Assembly (NCBI GenBank): GCA_964544695.1
Contig: CAZJDB010000081.1
Coordinates: 1-64,000, forward strand
Source: Dinghuibacter sp964544695
GTDB taxonomy: Bacteria > Bacteroidota > Bacteroidia > Chitinophagales > Chitinophagaceae
Reading direction: 5' to 3'
DNA length: 64,000 nt
In this document: in pieces, positions 24,844-33,280 of the stretch
Position numbering within the stretch: the first letter of the stretch is position 1
How the letters are laid out: each line of letters starts with the position of its first letter
The notes under the pieces: generated by a model
Database searches by the model: none
Told to the model about the DNA's origin: nothing
The model's input: the letters and a program-made list of their open reading frames with translations, nothing else
Made by a program: the position numbers and the translations under genes

Positions 24844-26205
24844 TTAAGCCGTAACCGGAACAGGCAGTGGATCCGCATAATGCGCCAACCCATAGTTTCG
24901 CTTCAGGGCTTCCTCCGGGTGATCCACGTGCCACTCGAATTCATCCCTGAAATGACGGATGGCTGCAGCCACGGGCCACGCGGCGGCGTCCCCGAGAGGG
25001 CAGATGGTGTTCCCTTCTATCCTCCTTTGTATGTCCCAGAGCAGGTCTATATCGCTTTTCTTTCCCTTACCATATTCGATATTCTTCAGGATACGGAACA
25101 TCCAACCTGTTCCTTCCCGGCAGGGTGAACACTGGCCGCAGCTCTCGTGTTGGTAAAAACGCGCCAGGGTCATGGTATGCCGGACGACGCATTGGTCTTC
25201 GTCCAGGACGATGAAACCTCCTGAGCCCATCATGGTGCCCGTGATGAAGCCGCCGTCCTGCAGACTTTCATAGGTCATCATGCGCGTCTCGCCCTTAGCC
25301 GTTTTCAGCAGCAGGTTGGCGGGTAGGATAGGCACCGACGATCCTCCGGGTATGCACGCCTTGAGGCGTTTGCCATTGGGAATGCCTCCGCAATAGTCGT
25401 CCGAGTATATGAATTCTTCCACCGAAATGGTCATATCGATCTCGTAAATTCCAGGCTTATTGATATTTCCGCAGGCGGAAATCAATTTGGTTCCCGTGGA
25501 TTTGCCCACGCCGATCTTGGCGTATTCCTCTCCTCCCATATTGATGATGGGCACAACGGCCGCCAGCGTTTCCACATTGTTCACCACCGTGGGTCGATCC
25601 CAAACCCCTTTCACGGCTGGGAAGGGCGGCTTGATCCGCGGGTTTCCCCTTTTGCCTTCCAGCGATTCCAGCAGCGCGGTTTCCTCTCCACAGATATACG
25701 CGCCCGCGCCCTTGTGTACATAGATCTCGCACGCAAAGCCGCTCCCCAGGATGTCCGGTCCGAGCCAACCGTTTTGCTTTGCCTCGGAAATGGCCTGTTC
25801 CAGGATGTCCGCAATCCAGGCATATTCTCCGCGAATGTAGATATAAGTGAGATTGGCGCCCAGGGCGTAAGAGGAGACGATCAGGCCTTCGATCAGAAGA
25901 TGAGGCAGGAATTCCATCAGGTATCTGTCCTTGAAGGTGCCCGGTTCTGATTCATCCGCGTTGCAAACGAGGTGCCTTGGAACGCCCTCGGGCTTGGCGA
26001 TGAAGCTCCATTTCATTCCGGTCGGAAAGCCTGCGCCTCCGCGACCCCGTAAACCGCTTTTTTTCACCTCTTCCACCACCTGCTCGGGGCTCATTGTTTT
26101 CAAAACCTTCTCCACACTGGCATATCCTCCCTCCCGGCGATATGTATCGTAGAAGCGGATACCTTCCACCGAGTCCTTTTCCAATAACAGTTTTCTACTT
26201 CCCAT
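24844..26205 (-). CDS. nuoF: NADH-quinone oxidoreductase subunit F
   Basis: NuoF binds NADH and FMN and passes electrons to cluster N3. The 453-residue product has the FMN/NADH glycine-rich region GLRGRGGAGFPTGMKW (about 50-66), the NAD-binding KGAGAYICGEETAL, and the 4Fe-4S ligands ESCGQCSPCREGTGW with a later Cys in TICPLGDAAAWP. It follows an outer-membrane protein gene by only 2 bp, so that gene is embedded between nuoE and nuoF. Confidence 0.96.
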   Translation of the reverse strand: MGSRKLLLEKDSVEGIRFYDTYRREGGYASVEKVLKTMSPEQVVEEVKKSGLRGRGGAGFPTGMKWSFIAKPEGVPRHLVCNADESEPGTFKDRYLMEFLPHLLIEGLIVSSYALGANLTYIYIRGEYAWIADILEQAISEAKQNGWLGPDILGSGFACEIYVHKGAGAYICGEETALLESLEGKRGNPRIKPPFPAVKGVWDRPTVVNNVETLAAVVPIINMGGEEYAKIGVGKSTGTKLISACGNINKPGIYEIDMTISVEEFIYSDDYCGGIPNGKRLKACIPGGSSVPILPANLLLKTAKGETRMMTYESLQDGGFITGTMMGSGGFIVLDEDQCVVRHTMTLARFYQHESCGQCSPCREGTGWMFRILKNIEYGKGKKSDIDLLWDIQRRIEGNTICPLGDAAAWPVAAAIRHFRDEFEWHVDHPEEALKRNYGLAHYADPLPVPVTA

Positions 26206-26207
26206 AT

Positions 26208-26828
26208 CTAAAGTTTGATCCGTATCCCACCACTGACCAGACCCAGGTATCCGTACCCAAGCTCGAAGAACAACTTGACCTTTTTCTTTCCCAGTTCGCC
26301 CCCAATGGGCGTGTACTGATAGGCAAAGCCATTGTCGCTGCTGCTGTGGTCAGGGGTCAGGTAGGAATTATTTTCCGTCAGCTTCGAATTCACCTGATAA
26401 TACCCGAAGGCAACACCCCCGTACAACCTCAAGTTCTGGAAAACGGTTACGTAGGGCCATTGGACCCTTGCCATGGCCGTCCAATAACTGTTGGTCACTT
26501 TGACGGTTCCGACCTCTTCGGTGCTTCCATTATAAGTGCTGAAGTTGTTGGTGATCGGGATGATCTCATAAGACCCCTCAACGCCAAAAGTAAGCTTCCA
26601 GATCTTTGCCGTTAAGGCAGCATGGAAGGAGCCTGTGCTGATGACTTGTATTTTCGATCCAATGATGTAATTGGCAAAAAATTCGGACCGGACCTTGGCC
26701 TGTCCCGACAGGATTGGGGGAGTCCATCCTCCATATCCGATCTCCAGCGTAGGTTCCGTCAACTGTTGTGCCTTGGCCATCACACCCAAGCCCGCAATAA
26801 AAAATAAAATAAAGATTGTTTTTTTCAT
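26208..26828 (-). CDS. Outer-membrane beta-barrel-like protein inside the nuo operon
   Basis: The 206-residue product starts with a signal peptide (MKKTIFILFFIAGLGVMAKAQ). The mature part alternates hydrophobic and polar residues with many aromatics and Gly (LTFGVEGSYEI, LRLYGGVAFGYYQV, KVKLFFELGYGYLGLVSGGIRIKL), typical of a small outer-membrane beta barrel. It has no relation to complex I, yet it lies 33 bp after nuoE and 2 bp before nuoF on the same strand. A TTG/ATG start up to six codons upstream is possible, but the signal peptide fits 26828. Its role is unknown; being expressed with complex I is an inference from spacing. Confidence 0.75.
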   Translation of the reverse strand: MKKTIFILFFIAGLGVMAKAQQLTEPTLEIGYGGWTPPILSGQAKVRSEFFANYIIGSKIQVISTGSFHAALTAKIWKLTFGVEGSYEIIPITNNFSTYNGSTEEVGTVKVTNSYWTAMARVQWPYVTVFQNLRLYGGVAFGYYQVNSKLTENNSYLTPDHSSSDNGFAYQYTPIGGELGKKKVKLFFELGYGYLGLVSGGIRIKL

Positions 26829-26861
26829 ATTGTAGTTTATTATCACTGACAGCCCCGACGT

Positions 26862-27350
26862 TTAGCGAGCTGCGCGTGCCTCTTCTATAATCTTGTCGAC
26901 TTTTTCTTTGGTAAGGTGTTCCCTGTAGGTTTTTCCCATTTGCATCATAGGAGCATATCCGCAAGCCCCCAGGCACTCCGTGACCTTCAATGTAAACAGG
27001 CCGTCCGGGGTCGTCTCTCCGGGGTTGATCCCAAGCTTTTCCCGGAAATAGGTTATGATCTCGTCACTGCCATTCAACATACAGGGGCCCGTCTGGCAAA
27101 CTTCGAACATGTACTTCCCCACAGGTTTGAGGTTGAACATCGAGTAGAAAGTCGCCACCTCGTATACCTCGATCGGCTCGAGCTGGAGGAGGCTTGCCAC
27201 GTAGTCCATCACCGGTACATCCAGCCAGCCCCCGAAAGTATCCTGGGCCACATGGAGCACAGGCAACAGGGCGCTTTTCTGCTTCCCCTCCGGGTAATGA
27301 GAGACGATTTCCTTTACTTTCCCTAACGTATCTTCCGAAAACTGTATCAT
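26862..27350 (-). CDS. nuoE: NADH-quinone oxidoreductase subunit E
   Basis: NuoE holds the 2Fe-2S cluster N1a next to NuoF. The 162-residue thioredoxin-fold protein has the four ligands in CQTGPCMLNG (about 85-94) and CLGACGYAP (about 125-133), plus the family segment FGGWLDVPVMDYVASLL. The frame opens earlier at 27383, but that would overlap the nuoD end and the family N-terminus starts at MIQFSEDTL. It lies 10 bp after nuoD. Confidence 0.95.
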   Translation of the reverse strand: MIQFSEDTLGKVKEIVSHYPEGKQKSALLPVLHVAQDTFGGWLDVPVMDYVASLLQLEPIEVYEVATFYSMFNLKPVGKYMFEVCQTGPCMLNGSDEIITYFREKLGINPGETTPDGLFTLKVTECLGACGYAPMMQMGKTYREHLTKEKVDKIIEEARAAR

Positions 27351-27360
27351 TATATTCTTG

Positions 27361-28599
27361 TTATGCGTCCATTTCCCCCGCAATGAGGTTCAGACTGCTC
27401 ATCGTGATCACGGCGTCACTCAACATACTTCCCTTGGTCAACTCGAGATAGGACTGGTAGTAAATAAAGCAGGGCCTGCGGAAATGGAGGCGGAAAGGCG
27501 TCCTACCCCCGTCGCTGATCAGGTAGAATCCAAGTTCCCCGTTTGCTCCTTCCACGGAGTGATAAACTTCCCCCTTGGGCATCTCGACCTCGCCCATGAT
27601 AATCTTGAAGTGCCAGATCAGCGCCTCCATCTTGGTATAGACATCCTCTTTCTTCGGCAGGTAGTACTCCGGGACATCCGCATGAAATACCTCCGCATCA
27701 GCTCCCTTGAAGGACTGTATCTTTTCGTAAGCCTGCTTCAGAATGCCCAGGGATTCCCACATTTCCTGCTCTCTGACCAGCCAGCGGTCATAATTATCAC
27801 CGGTGCTGCCCACGGGGACATTGAAGGAAAAATCCTCGTAGGAGGAATAAGGCTGGAGGACCCTTACGTCATAATCCACTCCCGTAGCCCTGAGGTTAGG
27901 GCCCGTAAAACCATAATTCAGGGCCCTTTCGGCGGATATGCCCCCCGTGCCCATGGTCCGCTCCAGGAAAATGCGGTTGCGCATGAACATATTCTCGAAC
28001 TCCTTCAGGACTCCGGGATACTCTCTGAGGAATTTCTCCAGTTTCGTGAAGGCGGTATTGGTAAAATTTCTTTCGAAGCCGCCGATGCGCCCGATGTTGG
28101 TCGTAAGCCTGGAGCCACATATTTCCTCGTAGATCTCATAGATCAGCTCCCTGTATTGCATGACGTATAGGAAGCCCGTATAGGCTCCCGCATCCACTCC
28201 AACGATGGAATTGCAAATCAGGTGGTCTGAAATCCGGGCCAGCTCCATGATGATCACACGCAGATAGTCTACGCGCTTGGGTGTCTTTACCCCCAGTAGC
28301 TTTTCGCAGGTGAGGTGCCAGCCCATATTGTTAATGGGAGAAGAGCAATAATTCAGGCGGTCGGTCAGCGGGGTGATTTGATAAAGGGGGCGGCGTTCCG
28401 CGATCTTTTCGAAGGCCCGGTGTATATACCCCACCGTGGAGTCAGCGGAAACGATCCTTTCCCCGTCGAGTTCCAGGATGTTCTGGAATACGCCATGGGT
28501 TGCCGGATGCGTTGGCCCCATATTCAAAGTCGTGGTCGTCTTTTCGATCGACCCTTCCGGCAGTTTTACGTGTTGGTGTTGTTCTATTTGTTCCGACAT
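27361..28599 (-). CDS. nuoD: NADH-quinone oxidoreductase subunit D
   Basis: The 412-residue 49-kDa-type subunit forms the quinone pocket with NuoB. It shows the family start of the catalytic domain (NMGPTHPATHGVF, with the His that contacts quinone), YVERLNY-equivalent YQITPLTDRLNYCSS, and a C-terminus where the [NiFe]-hydrogenase-like Cys ligands are absent, as expected for complex I. It is separate from nuoC, as is normal in Bacteroidota, and starts 8 bp after it. Confidence 0.95.
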   Translation of the reverse strand: MSEQIEQHQHVKLPEGSIEKTTTTLNMGPTHPATHGVFQNILELDGERIVSADSTVGYIHRAFEKIAERRPLYQITPLTDRLNYCSSPINNMGWHLTCEKLLGVKTPKRVDYLRVIIMELARISDHLICNSIVGVDAGAYTGFLYVMQYRELIYEIYEEICGSRLTTNIGRIGGFERNFTNTAFTKLEKFLREYPGVLKEFENMFMRNRIFLERTMGTGGISAERALNYGFTGPNLRATGVDYDVRVLQPYSSYEDFSFNVPVGSTGDNYDRWLVREQEMWESLGILKQAYEKIQSFKGADAEVFHADVPEYYLPKKEDVYTKMEALIWHFKIIMGEVEMPKGEVYHSVEGANGELGFYLISDGGRTPFRLHFRRPCFIYYQSYLELTKGSMLSDAVITMSSLNLIAGEMDA

Positions 28600-28607
28600 A
28601 ATTCCTT

Positions 28608-29129
28608 TTAAATTCCAATATGCCCCCCTCGCCCGAACATGGCATCGTCCTTATCTGCCCGCGTCTGGTCCTCGAGGGGGAACTCCTTACGCATGGGGAA
28701 ATAATCCATTTCGTCAACATTCAGGATCCGCTTGAGGTTCGGGTGACCAACGAAGTTCACTCCGTAGAAATCGAACGTTTCCCGTTCCATCCAATTCGCC
28801 GATGAAAAAATGCTTGTTGCCGTAAATACATCCGGGTGGTTCACGTCGGTAAACACTTTGAACCGCAACCGGATATTATCTACCAAATTGTGAAGATGAT
28901 ACACGACGGCGAGTTCCTCCCCCTTCCTGTTGGGGTAATGCACACCCGTCAGGTCGGTCAGAAAGCGGAATTTCAACGTCGGATCGTCATAAAGGAATTG
29001 CATCACCTTCAGGTTAATATCCTTGGGCGCCTCGAAGGTCAGCAATCCGTAAGGCTCTTCAAAACTTGTCAATTGTCCCGGAAAGTGTTCCTCTAATTTC
29101 TGTTTGATGATATCGTTGGTCAAGGGCAT
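28608..29129 (-). CDS. nuoC: NADH-quinone oxidoreductase subunit C
   Basis: The 173-residue peripheral-arm subunit (30-kDa type) has the signature ERETFDFYGVNFVGHPNLKRIL (about 130-151) followed by FPLEDQTR. It contains no cofactor and stabilises the NuoD/NuoB module. It lies 9 bp after nuoB and 8 bp before nuoD. The preceding segment YHLHNLVDNIRLRFKV is also family-typical. Confidence 0.94.
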   Translation of the reverse strand: MPLTNDIIKQKLEEHFPGQLTSFEEPYGLLTFEAPKDINLKVMQFLYDDPTLKFRFLTDLTGVHYPNRKGEELAVVYHLHNLVDNIRLRFKVFTDVNHPDVFTATSIFSSANWMERETFDFYGVNFVGHPNLKRILNVDEMDYFPMRKEFPLEDQTRADKDDAMFGRGGHIGI

Positions 29130-29138
29130 CTTCAGGCG

Positions 29139-29720
29139 TTATTGGATTCCGTAGCTGTTCATCAGTTCCGTGTACCGGTCGGAATTGCGTCGACGTATGG
29201 TTTCGCGGTTGTGCACCAATTCCTGCACCTTCATAAAACCATCGATGATCGCCTCGGGACGCGGGGGGCAGCCCGGAACATAAACGTCAACGGGAATGAT
29301 CTGGTCTATTCCCTGCAAGACGGAATAGGTATCGAATATTCCCCCGGAGGAGGCACACGCTCCAACCGCCATCACCCACCGGGGTTCGGCCATTTGCAAA
29401 TAAACTTCCTTGACCACCGGTCCCATTTTCTTGGCAATGGTCCCCATCACCATAAGAACATCGCATTGGCGGGGTGAAAAGCCTACCCTTTCCGCACCGA
29501 AGCGGCCGAAGTCATAAGTGGACCCCATTAATGCCATGAATTCTATACCGCAACAAGAGGTGGCAAAAGGTAGGGGCCACATGGAATTAGCTCGGGCCAG
29601 TCCCACAACCTTATCCAGGCTGGTGGCGAAAAAGCCTTCCCCTGCGTACCCTTCGGGGCCCTCCTTGACCAGCTTTACATCCGCTTCCGCTTGAACATTA
29701 AATCGAACTGGACGTGCCAT
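29139..29720 (-). CDS. nuoB: NADH-quinone oxidoreductase subunit B
   Basis: NuoB carries the terminal 4Fe-4S cluster N2 that reduces quinone. The 193-residue product has the tandem ligand pair in ATSCCGIEFMALMGS (about 45-60), a Cys in GACASSGG and the last ligand in VPGCPPRPEAI, plus RQCDVLMVMGT. It follows nuoA by 13 bp and precedes nuoC by 9 bp. Confidence 0.96.
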   Translation of the reverse strand: MARPVRFNVQAEADVKLVKEGPEGYAGEGFFATSLDKVVGLARANSMWPLPFATSCCGIEFMALMGSTYDFGRFGAERVGFSPRQCDVLMVMGTIAKKMGPVVKEVYLQMAEPRWVMAVGACASSGGIFDTYSVLQGIDQIIPVDVYVPGCPPRPEAIIDGFMKVQELVHNRETIRRRNSDRYTELMNSYGIQ

Positions 29721-29733
29721 AACTTACATTTTT

Positions 29734-30147
29734 TTAATCTTCCCAGTGAAGTGCGCCCTTCTTGATGATGTAGATAAATCCTGCCAGGAAAAAGCCAACG
29801 AAGACCAGTACTGCCATAAAGCCTTCCCAACCCAGGGACCTGAAGTTGACAGCGTAAGGATAAAAGAAAATTACCTCCACGTCGAAAAGGACGAACAATA
29901 TAGCTACCAGGAAATATTTAATAGCCATGGGCTGGCGAGCATTCCCAACCGAAGGGATTCCGCTTTCGAAGTTCTTGAGCTTATCCGCAGTTTTGCGTTT
30001 CGGACCCAGTAAATGGGTCGCCGTCATCATCACGATAATGATGGCCGTGGCTACCACCAACTGTAGGACGATGGGCAGGTAATTGATGGTATTGTTTACA
30101 TCCGGCGATGCCGTGAGATTACCAGCCTGCAATAAGAGAACGTCCAT
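29734..30147 (-). CDS. nuoA: NADH-quinone oxidoreductase subunit A
   Basis: NuoA is the first gene of the complex I operon. The 137-residue product has three helices and the family motif YESG-like NFESGIPSVGNARQ, then KYFLVAILFVLFDVEVIFFYPYAV, whose acidic residues lie in the coupling helix. The frame opens at 30201, but the predicted promoter -7 element at 30170-30177 would place the transcript start near 30163, so the ATG at 30147 is the sensible start. Confidence 0.94.
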   Translation of the reverse strand: MDVLLLQAGNLTASPDVNNTINYLPIVLQLVVATAIIIVMMTATHLLGPKRKTADKLKNFESGIPSVGNARQPMAIKYFLVAILFVLFDVEVIFFYPYAVNFRSLGWEGFMAVLVFVGFFLAGFIYIIKKGALHWED

Positions 30148-30169
30148 GTCCAGTAGGGTTAACTTTCGA

Positions 30170-30202
30170 CAAAAATAAGACAGTGAGGCATAATAACCCA
30201 AA
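30170..30202 (-). promoter_or_regulatory. Predicted promoter of the nuo operon
   Basis: Read leftward, TTTG (30202-30199), a 21-bp spacer and TATTTTTG (30177-30170) match the Bacteroidota sigma-factor consensus TTTG-N19-21-TAnnTTTG exactly. The start would fall near 30163, about 16 nt before the nuoA ATG. The -35-like TTTG lies in the tail of the preceding terminator. Confidence 0.6.
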
Positions 30203-30231
30203 AACCGGGGAGGCCTTTTTGAGGCCTCCCC
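30199..30231 (-). terminator. Intrinsic terminator after the TPR gene
   Basis: Read leftward, a perfect 9-bp stem GGGGAGGCC (30223-30231 with 30207-30215) with a 7-base loop is followed by GG and five Ts. It lies 40 bp after the stop of the TPR gene and separates it from nuoA. Confidence 0.85.
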
Positions 30232-30270
30232 TATCTCTTCCCTACCGGCTGTTAGCCGGCTTCCCTTTAA

Positions 30271-31956
30271 TTACTTCCCCGTCTTGGCTCCGTTCTGCTG
30301 CCGGGCCAGGTAGCGTTCCAGTGCTTCTTTGAGGTGCTTGAACTGTTCATTGGTTGGATCGTACACCAAATATTTGTTAATATATTCCAGAGTGCTCTTG
30401 TAGTCTTTTTTCTTGAAGTAATACTGGATTAGGTACTGGTATCCCACCTTGACCTGATCGACGAATTTTGTCGAATCCCTGGAGGTATCGGCGACTTCGA
30501 TCATCTTTTGGAAGTAGGGTATGGCCGAACCCTTTACCAGGTCCGTGTCCAGTGCCCAGTTGGCTCGCGCCCTCCAATAGTAGGCATACACCGAAAAGGC
30601 GGGGAATTTGTCGGCATACATGGTAAAAATGCTGTCGGCGGTCCGGTAATAAGGATCCGATAACCCCGTCTTGGCCGTATCCTTTGCCCTGATGTCATCG
30701 GCGGCGGTAAATACCGTGCTGCCCCACAGATACAGGTCATTGGGATTGGGGTCCTTATCCATTTTGTAGGTAACGCCTGCCCAATAAGCCTTGGCGGATG
30801 GATCGTTCAGGGAGTCGGCGATGTTCATCGCCCTTTGCACGTATGCTTCCTTATTGGCTTCCACAGTATCCATGGCAATGGCCTTCTTCAGGAAAGTGTA
30901 GATCGAATCTTCGCTGAAATGGCCCCTGAAATAGATCAACGCAGCGACATCGTAGTTCCTGGGAGCCAGGCTATCGTCGGGATGAGCCAGGTAGGTATCG
31001 ATATCGGTCTTTGCATCATTATAGTCCTTCAGGAACCCGTAGGAGTACGCCATCAGCTTGTAGTAGTGAGGCTTGAAGGCATCCGGGGCCGTGGGCAGCA
31101 GCGATTTGGACCGGTCTATGGCCTGCTGGTAGTGCTGCGCCGCAAACAGGATATCGGCGCTGGCCTCATCCACGATGGGACCCGCATCTGCGTGCGCGAT
31201 GTACTGGTTCAGATATTCTGTGGACTTTTCGACGTCCGTGTAGTAATAGTCTACATAGAGACGGTAATACGCGGGCGCATAATTCGGATCGGCCGTTATG
31301 GCTGCCTCGAATTCGGGGTAATACTGGGTGGGGTTCTTTTGTGTTTCGTAAATCAGGCCGATCTTATAGTGTGCCTCGGCGAATTTCGGATCCGCCTGCA
31401 AAGCATTCTGATAATTCGTTACCGCATTTCCACCATCGATCATCCGTGCATAGGCGTCCCCAAGTGCAACATAAAGGGAAGCCTCGACATGCTTCTTTTC
31501 CTGGGCGATGGCCTGGTTCAGCTTGGCGATCGCATATTGGTAGTCACCGTGAACCGAATTGATGTTGGCCCTGGCCACGGCAGCCAGGATATTGGCATCC
31601 TTGCTCTTGGTCAGGGTGATGGCCATTTCGAACCGGTTTTTGGCATCGGCCGTATTGTTGTCCTTTAGCTCGGTTTCTCCAATACCCACCAATAGCCAGG
31701 GATCGTTGGGGTTGGCCTGAACGGCCTTTTGATAAAGGTCCTTGGCGCCGGCGGAATCCCTCAAGCCTATTTCGGCCTGACCGAGCCAGTAAGTCGTTTC
31801 CCCATCATTAGGCTTGGCAGCCAATGCTTTCTGAAAAGCGTCCTTGGCGCTTTGGTACCTCTGATAATACATGAATCGCTTTCCATCCTCCACCTGGCCA
31901 AACGTCATTTTGCCCAGAACCAGCGCTGCTGCAAGTAAGCTGACTCTCATTTTCAT
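30271..31956 (-). CDS. Tetratricopeptide-repeat protein, exported
   Basis: The product (about 561 residues) starts with a signal peptide (MKMRVSLLAAALVLGKMTFGQ) and is built of TPR units from about residue 24. Examples are YQRYQSAKDAFQKALAAKPNDGETTYWLG, then further 34-residue helical pairs with the W-LG-Y-A-F-A-P pattern, and clear repeats again near the C-terminus (YKSTLEYINKYLVYDPTNEQFKHL). TPR proteins mediate protein-protein contacts; this one would act in the periplasm or on the outer membrane. The first codon of the longest frame is TTG, so the ATG at 31956 is preferred. A -7 element at 31983-31990 fits. Partner proteins are unknown. Confidence 0.85.
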   Translation of the reverse strand: MKMRVSLLAAALVLGKMTFGQVEDGKRFMYYQRYQSAKDAFQKALAAKPNDGETTYWLGQAEIGLRDSAGAKDLYQKAVQANPNDPWLLVGIGETELKDNNTADAKNRFEMAITLTKSKDANILAAVARANINSVHGDYQYAIAKLNQAIAQEKKHVEASLYVALGDAYARMIDGGNAVTNYQNALQADPKFAEAHYKIGLIYETQKNPTQYYPEFEAAITADPNYAPAYYRLYVDYYYTDVEKSTEYLNQYIAHADAGPIVDEASADILFAAQHYQQAIDRSKSLLPTAPDAFKPHYYKLMAYSYGFLKDYNDAKTDIDTYLAHPDDSLAPRNYDVAALIYFRGHFSEDSIYTFLKKAIAMDTVEANKEAYVQRAMNIADSLNDPSAKAYWAGVTYKMDKDPNPNDLYLWGSTVFTAADDIRAKDTAKTGLSDPYYRTADSIFTMYADKFPAFSVYAYYWRARANWALDTDLVKGSAIPYFQKMIEVADTSRDSTKFVDQVKVGYQYLIQYYFKKKDYKSTLEYINKYLVYDPTNEQFKHLKEALERYLARQQNGAKTGK

Positions 31957-31982
31957 TGTCAATTTCGTTTTAAGTGAATGTA

Positions 31983-31990
31983 CAAATATA
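31983..31990 (-). promoter_or_regulatory. -7 element upstream of the TPR gene
   Basis: Read leftward, TATATTTG matches TAnnTTTG perfectly, about 27 nt before the ATG at 31956. No clear TTTG -33 element was found at the expected spacing. Confidence 0.45.
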
Positions 31991-32004
31991 CTATTAGATT
32001 TATC

Positions 32005-32928
32005 TCATCGGACCTGGGCATCCCTGACATTCAAAGGCATGATGGCCGGGACCAGATATGCCCTCCTGAAAATCAACTGTCCCCTTTCGTACTCCAAAAA
32101 ATCAACCAATCCAGTCGCTAACCCATCATAATTTTCCTTCTTTATGCAATACAATCCTCGGGTAAAAGGATAACGAAATGTTAAAATATCCTCCTGAGAG
32201 GGGTACGTATAGGCTTTGTCCGGGCATAGGTCACAGCGTATTGAAGCGATGTGAACCTTTTCCCGGTAAGTATCCTGGAGTGTATCCTCCGGGTTTCCGA
32301 TCCAGCTCACCCCGACGAAGCCAATGGCGTCCGGATGACTTTCCACGTACTTGATCACCCCGGTACTGTTCTCGGCGGCGAATACATGGGAAGGATCGAA
32401 TGCACTTCCTTTCAGGATGGAATCCAGCGCAAAGCGAATCGTAGACGTGGCGTTTAGTCCGTCAAAAACGGCTGTATAGGGTTTGGCCCCATTCTTACCT
32501 CCCCTAAGTATGTCCGCGATTTCGGACGTCGTCAGGTTGGTATCCGGGGAAGCGCTGTTTACGATTACGGCAACCGCATCGTAAGCCAACACCTTGAAGG
32601 ACGGATTGTATTGTAATTTCGACCTGTAATAAGCCATTTCCTCATCGGTAAGCCCCCTGGTAACAAAGATGATCCGGGTACTGTCATTTTGCAGGTCCTT
32701 CAGGCATTCGACCTCCGGCTTGTACGAAACCTCTAAATGAGCCTCGGGATGGGAAGATTGGAATACTTTGAATTCCTCTTCCAGCACCGGCCTGAAAGAT
32801 TCGTCCGCACTAATCCGGATAGAACCTGTAGACAGCGTATCGCCTGGTGATCCGTTTGATCCATTCGAATGGCAAGACAATGCCACTCCCCAAAGAACAG
32901 CCCCCACCCAGGTACAAAATCGGTTCAT
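32005..32928 (-). CDS. PstS-like substrate-binding lipoprotein
   Basis: The 307-residue product has a lipoprotein signal peptide (MNRFCTWVGAVLWGVALSC), with the lipobox Cys at about 19. The rest resembles phosphate-type periplasmic binding proteins: GSIRISADESFRPVLEEEF, AVAVIVNSASPDTNLTTSEIADIL, ENSTGVIKYVESHPDAIGFVGVSWIG and FTRGLYCIKKE. No permease or ATPase genes for phosphate import are nearby, so the ligand is uncertain. The frame also has a GTG start at 32955, but ATG 32928 gives the proper signal peptide. It follows the stop of a small membrane-protein gene by 7 bp. Confidence 0.8.
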   Translation of the reverse strand: MNRFCTWVGAVLWGVALSCHSNGSNGSPGDTLSTGSIRISADESFRPVLEEEFKVFQSSHPEAHLEVSYKPEVECLKDLQNDSTRIIFVTRGLTDEEMAYYRSKLQYNPSFKVLAYDAVAVIVNSASPDTNLTTSEIADILRGGKNGAKPYTAVFDGLNATSTIRFALDSILKGSAFDPSHVFAAENSTGVIKYVESHPDAIGFVGVSWIGNPEDTLQDTYREKVHIASIRCDLCPDKAYTYPSQEDILTFRYPFTRGLYCIKKENYDGLATGLVDFLEYERGQLIFRRAYLVPAIMPLNVRDAQVR

Positions 32929-32935
32929 TTCCAGG

Positions 32936-33169
32936 CTAATATTTTTTTTGGACACCCCTTACAATCCTCCAAATCCCATAAATAGGTGCAAGAACCCCCA
33001 GGATGATTTCAGGAACCCTGCCCAACATGGAAGTTCGGACGCCCCACTGTTTATGAAAAAGGAAAAAGAGGCCGGCGAGCACGTAAAAAACTCCCCAACC
33101 TAAATCCCTGATGGCGTGTAATTGGGTATTCACCCTCGTTCTTCTCTCCTGTTGTTCCCGAATGTCCAT
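32936..33169 (-). CDS. Small two-helix membrane protein
   Basis: A 77-residue product starting MDIREQQERRTRVNTQLHAIRDLG. It has two hydrophobic helices (about 26-42, GVFYVLAGLFFLF, and 50-68, PEIILGVLAPIYGIWRI) and a basic end RGVQKKY. The frame stays open far upstream, but that part is antisense to the phosphatase gene; the ATG at 33169 gives a compact membrane protein. It ends 7 bp before the PstS-like start. Function is unknown; coupling to the lipoprotein is inferred from spacing. Confidence 0.65.
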   Translation of the reverse strand: MDIREQQERRTRVNTQLHAIRDLGWGVFYVLAGLFFLFHKQWGVRTSMLGRVPEIILGVLAPIYGIWRIVRGVQKKY

Positions 33170-33267
33170 AGTCCGATCTGAGTTGGGCAAGATAAGGAAA
33201 TCCAGCCATAATAGTGAGATGCACGCGGGCCGATTTTTCCATAAAGACGGCAAAACTTTAACATTCG

Positions 33268-33275
33268 TACATTTG
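33268..33275 (+). promoter_or_regulatory. -7 element almost abutting the phosphatase start
   Basis: TACATTTG matches TAnnTTTG exactly, and its last base is only 5 nt before the ATG at 33281. If used, the transcript would begin at or near the start codon (leaderless or nearly so). Confidence 0.45.
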
Positions 33276-33280
33276 CGCCC

